Below, in pieces: positions 46,490 to 56,552 of a stretch of 64,000 nucleotides of DNA; the first letter of the stretch is position 1, and every line of letters begins with the position of its first letter. Source of the DNA: Galeruca laticollis (taxonomy: Eukaryota; Arthropoda; Insecta; Coleoptera; Chrysomelidae); NCBI GenBank assembly GCA_963921935.1, contig OY998175.1:230942122-231006121 (forward strand), read 5' to 3'. Both the position numbers and the translations under genes were made by a program. The notes beneath the pieces are model-generated. The model did not search any database, was not told where the DNA came from, and worked only from the letters and a program-made list of their open reading frames with translations.

Positions 46490-48920
46490 TAACGGTGGTG
46501 AGGGAATTAATTTGAAATCGATTTACTCACAATAAGAAATATTTCTAATATACCGGGCGGCTTTAGTTTTAATTAAAATAGTTTATATACCGGGCGTCCT
46601 CGACAATTTGAATTTTGAAAAGCGAATTTTAATAAATTTTACATATTTCTTTAGATGGTAATTCATGGCTTTTGTATTACTAATAAAATAAATACTCAAA
46701 TTAATGTTACGGGACTGAAACGGTACCAGAAATCACAGTTGGAAAGTGAATAAGGCGTATATACGCTTATTAAAATCAAAATACCATCGGAGACAAAATA
46801 GAAATCAATCCAAAATGTTCAAGAAAAATAACTCGTTACAATATCACTAAATTTTTCTTTCAGTTTTTCTTCTGTTTTCAGTTGATATTTTGTGGCAACC
46901 GTTTTATTTATTAATTTGTATGCTTTTATTGATATGTGACTTTCTTTCTTTGTAACTCTTTTTTGGAGTTACAAAGCTCCGGTGGCTCTTCATCTGGTGC
47001 GCAGTGGTCGTAGGATCTTACGTATCACAAGAATTGGCAGGAATAGGGCGCCACTTATTTTTTGGTATTATTTCAAAAACAAGAAATTACTAAGTCTAAC
47101 TACTTTCTTGGCTCAATTCAACCTAATTTCGTAGAAGAAAATAATACTAAAAAGAAAAACAGAACCTCACTATACGGTTTTTTTAATCAAGTTAATTCAT
47201 AATCACATATAATCAGCTAATTATGATAATAAAATAAAAAATATTTGGTAAGTGCATTTAATGTAAACAAGAACCATAAGAACCCCTAAATACAGCTGTA
47301 TTTAAGTTCACATTGGGTGAACAATTTATTCAAATTGAGAAATATATGTATATATAGCATATGCCTTGTACCAAAAAAATATATCAGTTTATTAAAGATT
47401 AAAAAAACAAAATTTTCCTCCGTTGAGATATTTAGTGATTAAGTTAAGAATTTAGGTTATGAAAAGTCCAATAAATCACTGTACTATACTAAGAATATAG
47501 TATTACGTAATGAAATAGTAGTAAAGGTATGCCGGTGCACTTCCTCAGTAGACTTTTGTTAAATTGGGATAAACTCACCCAAGTTTGAAGACGGCTTGAG
47601 ACCTTCAGACCCTATCTTTGAAACTAGATTTATTCTGCTGAGCCCCATCCATCTTGAAGGAATAATATCTAGAACATGCGGCGAACACGTGCATCAACGA
47701 GATCAATCATGTCGAAAACTCGAGTCCAGGGTGGTGAATGTCTCAAAACGCCGTTTCCTCTAGGATTTCCTCCCTCAAAGGTCTCAGGCGGATTTTCAGG
47801 GTGTCGATGTAACTAATTCTAGTCATTCAAATATACTATGTGGTTAGGTCCAAAATGGCTGCCTCAATATTAGATTTGTGTTGGAAGAAAAAGTTACCGA
47901 TGAAGGAACATTGAAAGGTCGGCGAACCTCCTTGTTACAGGAAAACCTCTTAACCAAATTACAACGGCAGAGAACAGTTACTTAAGGATATTTCCAAAAC
48001 TGGAGAAGTTAACCCGAAACTAAACGAACTGCAACTTTTTGTAAACTTCAACGGCCAATCAAGTTCTAATAATCCCTATAATACCTTCTTATTTTAGGCT
48101 GACCAATGGAATATCTTCAATACATATAACGATTTCCGAACTCAACCGAGTTGGCTTAGTTAATTTCAGATTTATGTAGTACCCTAGTGCTCAACCTGTT
48201 TGGTGAAATGTGAAGTGTCAACGTCAAACTAATCAAAAGTAGTACCTATCATGAATGTCATTGTGAATGACATTGAAAACCAAACAAAATTCAATAAGTC
48301 GTTCGCAATAAAGGTATTACCAAACGACGACTGAAATCAACGACAAAGATTATTTATTTTATGTCTGAAATCATTCTAAACTTTGTGTACTCGTTGTATG
48401 AACTGTTTACGAAATGTAACCTCATTCAAATATAAACATTGTATTGAAAGAAGCAGTTTGATGAGTTTTATCATTATCCAGCACTGGTAAGTAAGCAATA
48501 CATTAACTTTTAATTATATATTTAATCAACGTTTTAATTTCTTTTAGGAACTTGTGTAGCTGTTAACTAAATCACTGTTCAAGATGCAATCACCTGTGTT
48601 AATTAATAACAATACTTTGTGTAGATAATTTAGTGACTGTTTAAGCTGATTACTGATTTAAAATAAAATATATTTCAAAGTAGGCACACATTCTTTTCTT
48701 AATGCTTAAGGTAAGTCTGAAGTTACATCTTTACTGTTGTTTGTTCAGTTTGTGTACTGTCACCTTTAATACTTGTTTTCTATAATAATTGGAAAATGGT
48801 CACTGTTGTGTAGATCATCGATCACTCTCCAATTGAAGTCAGTGATGTTCGAAGTGCACAGTGATCATTTCGTTCGTTTAAATTTTAGTATATATACTGC
48901 CGAAGCAAGTACGTGTGACA
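46490..48920. other. Intronic DNA without recognised features
   Basis: No gene or TE recognised. Short structures: an 11-bp perfect hairpin CTTTGTAACTC/GAGTTACAAAG at 46948-46976, a 9-bp hairpin AATGTCATT/AATGACATT at 48254-48274, and ATACCGGGCG occurring twice (about 46552 and 46588). Confidence 0.5.
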
Positions 48921-50270
48921 TTCTTTGATTTTTGATAAATCTGAAATATGCAAGTGAATTTTGGGACCTTGTATCTCGAAAATTATGGAAAATTAAAATG
49001 TGACAATTTGACGGTTCATTACTCATTTCTTCTTCAATCTACATAATTGGATTGGAAATATGAACAGTTTTATGGAGATATGACATTTTTAATAAATCTG
49101 AAAGATGCAAGTGAAATCTGGGATCCTGAATCTCGGAAATTAGTTGGATTTAAAATGTGAAAATTGAACTGTTCATGAGTCAATTATTCTTCAATTCACA
49201 GAATATTTTTATAAATTATGATGTTCAATCGTTTCGGAAATATGAACAATTTTATGGAGATATGACATTCTGTAATTTTTGAAGAATCTGAAAGATACAT
49301 GTCAAATTTGGAACCCTGTATTTCGGAATTTAGAGAGAATTATAATGTGAAAATTTCACAGTTCATAGGTAAGTTTTTCTTAAATTCGAAAAATATCTAT
49401 ATAGAATACTTTATGTAACGGTTTCGGAAATTTGAACAGTTAAATGGAGATCTGATATTCTTTAATTTTTGACAAATCTGAAATATGCGAAATTTGGGAC
49501 TTTGTATCTCGGAAATTGGCGGAAATGAAAATATTTATATGAATTTTTCCATTCAATGATTTCGGAGATATGAACAATTTCATGGAAATATGACAATCTT
49601 TAATTTTTGATAAATCTGTAAACGGGCGTCACTTTAAAACCCGGTATCTCGGAATTAAAAATGTAAAGGATTGACGGTTGAAAAGTTGATTATTTTGCAA
49701 TACACAGAATATTCGTATTAATTTTTATGTTTAATGGTTTCGGAGATATGAATAATTTTATGGAAATGTAACATTCGAGTGAACTTTGGAACCCTATATC
49801 TCAGAAATAATTATGAATGAAAATTTGACGGTTTGTGACTCGAGTGTACTTCATTTTGTATAGTATACGGATTAATTATTATATTTGATGGTTTATAATG
49901 TATGAGCCATTTTATGGGAATATGATACATTCTAGACTTTTTCATAAAATCTAAAAATTTCGGACCCTGTATCATGGAAAGTAGTTATAATTAATGTGTG
50001 AAATTATTTTTCAATTCACAGAGTAGAAAAATAGATTATTATTTCGAATGGTTTCGGATATATGAGCAATTTTATGGGGATATGATATAGTTTATGAATA
50101 TAAACTTTGGCACCCAATAATTTGGAGATCATTTGAAATAAAAATGTAAATATGTAGCATGCAATGAATCAATCATTTTCCAACTCACAAAGTATAGGAT
50201 GAATTATTATGTTTAATGATTCACAAGATATACGCAATTTTATTGGGGTAGGATATATTCGTAAATATAA
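48920..50270 (+). repeat. Diverged array related to the 190-bp satellite
   Basis: It opens with TTTGATAAATCTGAAATATG and TTTTGGGACCTTGTATCTCG, nearly identical to the 34-kb satellite. Further units become progressively more degenerate (GGGATCCTGAATCTCGG, GGAACCCTGTATTTCGG, and so on), with unit length wandering around 165-195 bp. Seven or eight units can be traced. Confidence 0.85.
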
Positions 50271-50654
50271 TATTTGAATCCATATATCTTGTAAACTTGT
50301 CACATTTTCTCACCATAATGACACTTTTCAAAATGAGCAGCTTATCTTCAGTCGATTGAGTTTTGTGCACTGGTACTTTCAAGGGCTTAGCTAGCATATA
50401 TGTATCAATAAAGACGATAATGTCATTGTCTGTAATTATATATAAATAAATCATTTCCAGACCCTGTATTACTTTTCCGCCAACCTATCTAATATGAGAG
50501 AAAAGTATTGGTTTGCCCTAAAAAAAGTTGGAATTTTTTTTTCGAGTTATTTTTACGATTTCCATCAACAACAACACGAAAAAATGGTTTTTAGAAAAAA
50601 AATTCTGTGTGTATGTCGTCGTCGTCGTTGTCGTCGGCACTTTTCGTTACATGT

Positions 50655-51350
50655 CTTATTAGCACGATACAGCCTCCGAAGTGCAACAAGTCACCGATTT
50701 TATGATTGTATATTGTGAAGGACATGTCACAGATGAACCCTATTGATTTTCAGCTCACCAGATCCAGTACAACGGGTGCTATGGTACTTGAAGTACGAAC
50801 TATATGTCATTTTTTGAGAAATTTCAGTTTGTTAGCACGATATAGCCTCCGGAGTGCAACAAGTCACCAATTTTATGATTGAGTATTATTCAGGACGTCT
50901 CACAGATGAAACCTATTGATTTTCAGCTCACCAAAGCCAGTACAACAGGTGCTATAGTACTTTATGAACGACATTTTTGTCATTTTTGGGGAAATTTCAG
51001 TTTGTTAACACGATACAGCCTCCGGAGTATGTAAAAGTGATCAATTTTATAATTTAATATTATTTAGAGCATCTCAAAGACGAACCCTATCAATGTTCAG
51101 CTCACTAAAGCAAGTACAACGGGTGCCTTGGTATTTGAAGTACCAAAATTTTGTAATTTTTGGAGAATTTTCAGTTTGTTAGCACGATACAGCCTCCAGA
51201 CTGTATACAAGTGACCAATTTTATGATTGAATATTGCTCAGGTATACCGAATTTTTGGTTATTTTTGGAGAAATTTCGGTTTCTTAGCACGATACATCCC
51301 TCGAAGTGTATGCAAGTAACAATTTTATGATAGAATATTGTTCAGGGCCA
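50655..51350 (+). repeat. 173-bp tandem repeat, about four units plus a partial
   Basis: The marker (A/G)CACGATA.AGCCTCC occurs at 50661, 50834, 51007, 51181 and, in a shortened unit, 51286. The first four are 173-174 bp apart. Moderately diverged. It lies just after the 190-bp-related array, but the unit is unrelated by eye. Confidence 0.9.
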
Positions 51351-51983
51351 CAGATGTGGAAAAGTTAGTTTTAATCCTTAAAACCGTTTATTTTGGTTAC
51401 TATTTAAAATTCGATTAAAATGTGTAGTAAACTTTTCTAAAATCAAAGATTTTGTGCAAAGGTTTATTATATGTTCAACTGTTCGGTAAATATGATTAAA
51501 TTTATATGCATATTTGTCATACTCTTCAAATTCTGATAAGACAAAAAAAATATGAATTAACTTGAAGTGACATAATTTATATAATCTTTGGTAATGAACA
51601 ATGCACAAGCTATATATTTTACTTCCATTTACATTAATTAGTAGATAAATAATAAAATTAATAAATTAGAAATTGTTATGAATAATTTAGATAATAAAAG
51701 TAATCAAATAAAGATAATAAATGTTAAATATTATATCAACATAATCGTTATGGGGCACGTAATGGGGCTATAAGGAACATTCTTTCAATTCAGAAAACCT
51801 TACTTTATATAGTATGATTAAATAATTATGTTCATAAAATAAACCAAATCGTTAAATATCTTATACAGAGTGATTCAATAACAATGTTCAATTAGTAAAC
51901 TATATATTTTAAAATATTTCGACGAGATGTCGTATTTGTTGTAATTATGACATATAAAACTAGAAACTTCGCTTTTTTTCTAG

Positions 51984-52418
51984 GATTCCAACAATAACAA
52001 ATCACCCATCTCTTTACGCATTCTCGATTGGCAACTAGCCTCACTAACATCTCCTGCTGTAGATATAAGCTATTTCTTCCTAACTAACAGCTCTCAAGAA
52101 ATTCTCGACAACTACTTGACATACATCCATTTATATTACGATACTTTAAGGTCCCAACTTAACGATTTTGGTTGCGACGTTGATGATATCTTTCCTTACA
52201 GCGAATTTCAGAAGCATTTGGATCAGTACATGGTGTTCGGGTTACACATGGGTATTACGATATTGAAAGTAGTTGAATGCCTTCCTGAAGAAGTACCAGA
52301 CTTTGCGGAAAACGGAAGTTTAGAACATGCTTTTGATTTCGACTTGACCAACATGGATAGTTATAAAAAGAGACTCAGTAGTTTGATCAGATTCGTTCAT
52401 AAAACTAAATTCGTTTGA
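51984..52418 (+). CDS. EcKL gene, terminal exon 2a
   Basis: It follows a strong acceptor (TTTTTTTCTAG) and starts in phase 0, matching the donor of exon 1. The protein continues with LRILDWQLASLTSPAVDISY; LDWQ supplies the metal-binding Asp of CHK kinases. Then comes a helical C-lobe (LYYDTLRSQLNDFGCDVDD, YMVFGLHMGITILKVVE) to a stop at 52416-52418. With exon 1 this makes a protein of about 425 residues, the normal EcKL length. Confidence 0.85.
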   Translation, partial: DSNNNKSPISLRILDWQLASLTSPAVDISYFFLTNSSQEILDNYLTYIHLYYDTLRSQLNDFGCDVDDIFPYSEFQKHLDQYMVFGLHMGITILKVVECLPEEVPDFAENGSLEHAFDFDLTNMDSYKKRLSSLIRFVHKTKFV

Positions 52419-52925
52419 TTCATACTAATAACTTAAACATGAAGATATATTTCTCATCCCGTGCGATGCAGTAACAATATTTTGGTTACATATATTAGTA
52501 CAGTACATATACGAATATGTGTGTCTAAAAATTTTTAAATTGGACCACCAATATATTTTAATATTTTCTATTATAGTTTTTTATTGCCGTTCTAGCATAA
52601 AAACTGTTAGTGACAAATTGAAGTCACAAACATGTAGTACTTCTAGTACTGTGTTAGGTGTCAAGTAGATATTTCGCATATTGAGATGATTAAATCTGTA
52701 TGCTCGTAAGTATTCAATGTATCTAATTTCAAAATTTCTAGACAGCATTACATTCTGGAAATTTCAGTTTTTATTTATACCAGACTTCCTTAGTGGGGGT
52801 GTTTTTACATTTTCAAAAGAAATTGTATTTGTTGCTAAAGATATTCTCTTTTAAATATTATTAGAAATATTACTAGTATATGTGATGGTTTTGTAATTTT
52901 TTATTTCTTTAGTTTGTTTAGGAAA
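52419..52925. other. Spacer after EcKL exon 2a
   Basis: The 3' UTR of exon 2a followed by AT-rich DNA. No clear AATAAA immediately downstream of the 52418 stop, and no other feature recognised before the PLE fragment. Confidence 0.45.
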
Positions 52926-53800
52926 TATTAGTTGTAATGCCACTTTTTCCTCTCTTTCATTAAGTAATTATTGTTTCTATCAATATTATTTTTGTTCATA
53001 GAAACTGAAAATGTTCTATGCATCATTGAATTATATGCTGCTAATTTATGTGATATAGGATGATTGGAATGATTTTGAATAGTCACATCAGTGTGTACTG
53101 GTTTTCTGTAAATTGAATAATCAAGTTCATTATTATCAGTTTGAATTTTTAAATGAAGAAAATTGATCGTTATTTTCTTCAACTTGTAATGTGAATTTAA
53201 TTTTTGGGTATAAATTATTAATAGGGTTGGAAAATACATCTAATAGTCGTTCACTACGTATAAAACAAGCTAATATGTCATCTACATTTCTATGCCAAAA
53301 TGAGATATTTTTTGAAATAGTACATTCAAAGATTTTTCTTTCTAACCTGTACATGAAAAAGTTTGACAAGAACTAAAAAAACTTGAACACACACAAGATG
53401 AAATTCAATACCCTAAACATCATGAAACTATAAGTACTTACATACCAACACATTTTGCACCACGATTTAAAAACCTTTCAGTCACTAATTGTATGAATAG
53501 TGAAATAAAATTTTTCAATAAGGATTTAAAGTACAGCATACCACCCCGAAATTTAGGAATAATATTAAACAAATATTAGTTACAGAATCAGAATTCAATT
53601 CAATCTAAAAGAATGTAGAAAATAATAACCTAACAATTACAAAATCTGACAAAAGATTTGCCACTATTATATTAAAAACTGAAGATAATAAGTCACACTT
53701 TTATTACTTGTTAATATTTCGAACAATAGGTAATAACGAAGGTAGTCGGCTAATATTGATTTACAACCTTCTTAGATTTCTGATTTTACTTTATCTACTG
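52926..53800. pseudogene. PLE reverse transcriptase fragment with internal inversion
   Basis: On the minus strand (53380 down to 52926) lies the RT C-terminal half: FFMYRLERKIF, FWHRNVDDILACF (normally YVDD), NNLYPKIKFTLQVEENN, then YSIYRKPVHTDVTIQNHSNHP. On the plus strand from about 53385 lies the RT N-terminal region: PTHFAPRFKNLSVTN then FFNKDLKYSIPPRN. The two halves thus meet head to head near 53380. Stops follow on the plus strand after 53577. It sits in the interval between exons 2a and 2b. Confidence 0.7.
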
Positions 53801-53986
53801 ACAATAATCAACCTAATAACCAAAAGTTTCTTACTATAGGACGAGAAATATATCTTCATGTCTTGTAAACAGTATTATTGTATAAAAACCATTAAAACTA
53901 ATATTATACTAACAACGTTGTTTATTTTTATTTAATTATTCAACTGATCTATATCTAAGTTTCTGCCAATTACCGTTTTATTTTAG

Positions 53987-54430
53987 GATACCAAAGTAGC
54001 AACAACACCTTCAAGTTTACGGGTATTAGATTGGCAGCTAAGTTCTCTAACATCTCCCGCTCATGACATTTGGTATTTTTTCTTGACAAATAGCTCAGAA
54101 AAGATCTTGGAAAACTATAAAACATATTTACAATTATACTATGATACTCTCGAAGCAAGATTACATGAATTTGATTGTAATGTAGAGGACATATTCTCGT
54201 ATTCAACTTTCGAGCACCATCTTTCTTATTTCATGGGTTTTGGTGTTTATACTAGTATCATGATCTTAAAATTGGTGAATTCAGAACCAGAAGAAGCTCC
54301 GGATTTCTCCGAAGTTGCAAACGACGGGAATTTCATGGACCAAATGAGATACGACATGAAAAATTTTGGTTTTTATACAGAACGCCTTAAGACAGTATTG
54401 AAGTTTGTAAATGATAACAATTTAGTGTGA
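53987..54430 (+). CDS. EcKL gene, alternative or orphan terminal exon 2b
   Basis: A second terminal exon after acceptor GTTTTATTTTAG, again phase 0. It encodes LRVLDWQLSSLTSPAHDIWY and LQLYYDTLEARLHEFDCNVED, and is a little over half identical to exon 2a by eye; the metal-binding Asp is intact. The frame is open to a stop at 54428-54430, and AATAAA occurs at about 54551. No second exon 1 is seen between 52418 and 53987. It either splices from exon 1 at 33819 as an alternative C-terminus, or it is the leftover of a tandem paralogue that lost its 5' part. Confidence 0.75.
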   Translation, partial: DTKVATTPSSLRVLDWQLSSLTSPAHDIWYFFLTNSSEKILENYKTYLQLYYDTLEARLHEFDCNVEDIFSYSTFEHHLSYFMGFGVYTSIMILKLVNSEPEEAPDFSEVANDGNFMDQMRYDMKNFGFYTERLKTVLKFVNDNNLV

Positions 54431-54993
54431 TAATTATTAAGTTTATTAAAGTTGTTTTAATGATTCTCTCTCAAATCAAAACCTGTTAAATTGAGTACAA
54501 TAACTCGCTATCATAAAGAAAGTTCGGAAAAACATCAAACAGTTTATGAAATAAATGAAAAAAAATATATCTGATTTAATCAATATTTTTGTTACATCGT
54601 TTATAACAGAATTATGTTTCGTATAAACAACACATTCAATGTTCAAGGTCATTATAAAACGTTTAGTCGATGCGGAAATAATTACGGTAAAATTCCATTG
54701 AAAGACGCAGAGAAATTAATGAACATCTGTTAATTTAGTTAATTTGTATTTTGATAAAAAATGTACACAAAACCATATTTACACAATTTGTTGAATAGAT
54801 ATTATCAGTGATGGAATTAAATTAAACAAAAAGTTGACATAATATTTGTTGTTATTTAATATATAGGGTGATATGCTCCTTACCTGGAATATATGCCGAT
54901 ATCTACAGGGTGGCACATAACTGCGTGACACAGCAAACATATTACGAAATTGTACATTGATGTCAGGTGTGGGGTAATAAAGATAAACGTTAA
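54431..54993. other. Gap between EcKL exon 2b and the gypsy remnant
   Basis: AT-rich DNA with no recognised gene. The first about 120 bp are the probable 3' UTR of exon 2b. The last about 90 bp before 54994 may be the leader of the SAP-gag fragment. Confidence 0.45.
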
Positions 54994-55075
54994 AATGGCT
55001 AATAAACTGAATGAGCTGAAAGTGACGCTACTAAAAGCTGAATTGGGACATCGCGAGTTGGAAACTTCCGGAAAG
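54994..55075 (+). pseudogene. SAP-like gag N-terminal fragment
   Basis: From ATG 54994: MANKLNELKVTLLKAELGHR then ELETSGKKSG, a clear SAP-type motif. It breaks off where the antisense integrase begins, at about 55075. It is the same family as the fragment at 28944. The preceding 90 bp would be its leader. Confidence 0.55.
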
Positions 55076-56410
55076 AAGAGTGGCGAAGACATACTCGACC
55101 AGATCGTGAATCTTCTCCAACTTTTGTTGAAGGTTTTCAACATATCGAGGCAGGCTTTGGACTTCTTCTTGGGACGAAGGAGGAAGTATTCCAAGAGAAT
55201 ATCGCTAGGAATTTTCACTTCTCGACCAGTGACCAACATTGAAGGTGTATAGCCAGTGGCTTCATGCTGTGCATTCCGATAAGATAAGAGGAACAATGGA
55301 ATCAGTTCATCCCAATCTTGCTGGTTTTGAGAGACAAATACCGATAGATATTGGCAAATTGTCCTGTTATGACGTTTCATTAAACCATCAGATTGTGGAT
55401 GCATTAGTGTAGTTCTAGTTTTCTTAATCCCGAAGATTTTCATTAATTGTGTCCACAATTCTGATTCAAAATTTCTTCCTTGTTCGGAATGTACTTCCAA
55501 TGGTACTCCGTATTTTGCCATGAGATTATTAATACATGCTTCAGCGACGGTTGCAACCTCTTCGTTAGGAATTGGTACAACTTCGAAAAGTAATCCATAG
55601 CTACCATTAAGTTCTTGTTACTTTTTTCTGTTTTTGGTAGTGACCCGAGTATGTTTACACCTTCTCTCTGAAATGGGTTCACCGAACAGATATTGAGTCA
55701 TTTTCCCACGATTTCTAGTTTTTGGTCCTTTCTTTCCGCTGCATAAGTCCCATTCTGTAACGTCTTGGCGACAGTTGACTCAGTAGAATCGTTCACGAAA
55801 TCTTGCTAAGGTTTTCCCAACTCCGTAATGTCCTCCTGAACGACTCCTATGAAGTTCTTCCATCACTTTACGAAAAAGAGATTTAGGCAAGACAAGATGG
55901 TGGATCGAAAATACTCCGTCAGAGCTCTCCCAAGTCCGTTGGAGTAAACCATCGCGAAGAGTGAGGGAATCCCATTGAGCTCAGTATCATTTGATCGTTG
56001 AACCATACTTGGACACTTCTTGACAATCGGGTGTAACTCCATTTTGTCGCCAGGTGCGGACAACTTTTAAGTCTTCATCGATTTTTTTGAAATTTCCTAG
56101 GTTTTCTACTGACCACATGTTTTCATCCGAGTCGCTTCTTATTGTTGTTGCATGCGGCTTCTATCTTTTCATCTTTGTTCATTTGGTTATTAGTACTTTC
56201 CTTTTCCTCAATTATTTGGCAATATCTGCATTGTTGTTGAGTACATGGCCTTCTGCATAGGGTATCCGCATTTCCGTAATAGCGACCTTTTCTATAAACT
56301 ATTTCAAAATTGTACTGCTGAAATCTTTTTAACCATCTTGCAATTTGTCCTTCCACATTTTTAAAATTTATCAACCACGGTAGTGCTGGAAAGTTCTTTC
56401 TATAATAAAT
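55070..56410 (-). pseudogene. gypsy pol remnant: RNase H end and integrase
   Basis: Minus strand from 56410: the RNase H end (WLINFKNVEGQIARWLKRFQ, YRKGRYYGNADTLCRRPC), the zinc domain region around 55700-55850 in a broken frame, then the integrase core (LVAMDYFSKL, VHSEQGRNFESELW, RTTLMHPQSDGLMKRHNRTI) and FLLSYRNAQHEATGYTP. The catalytic D, D and E-region residues are only partly preserved (LMKR where NGxxER is usual). At least three frames are used. RT and protease are absent. Confidence 0.82.
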
Positions 56411-56540
56411 AGAAATCAGTTGTGGCAGAGTCAGTCAGTCGATAGTTTGATGTGTTAATATGTTGAATTGATGAAAAGTAGTAATGTATTTTTCCAACTA
56501 TCAAATAAAGTTGTGAAAGTTATAACAGTGGTGACAGCGG
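56411..56540 (+). repeat. Possible 5' LTR end and PBS of the plus-strand gypsy
   Basis: A stretch ending ...AAGTTATAACA is followed by GTGGTGACAGCGG, then gag. This is the layout of LTR end plus primer binding site. Only the last 110 bp or so of an LTR would be present because the antisense pol abuts it. No second copy is available to confirm it. Confidence 0.4.
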
Positions 56541-56552
56541 TAAAAGTAATTT

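Larger units (their letters stand above)
41953..46490 (-). mobile_element. LINE-B copy 2 (CR1/Kiri-like), nearly complete
   Basis: The minus-strand order is 5' UTR (about 46490-46015), ORF1, ORF2, 3' UTR. The 3' end at about 41953-41966 is a short TTAC/ACTT tandem (CATTACTTACTTACC on the element strand), not poly-A, as in CR1-type LINEs. It lies entirely within the EcKL intron, antisense to the gene. Confidence 0.8.
33820..51983 (+). other. 18.2-kb intron of the EcKL gene
   Basis: Donor GTAAAT at 33820, acceptor TTTTTTTCTAG ending at 51983. Both sides are phase 0, and joining gives continuous EcKL protein. The intron is filled by satellite arrays, a hAT element, LINE fragments and a nearly full LINE-B copy. 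Stretches 33820-34070, 46490-48920 and 51360-51983 show no recognisable content. Confidence 0.8.

Noticed and set aside
47560..47820. GC-richer stretch possibly coding
   Set aside because: All six frames are broken quickly and no motif is recognisable.
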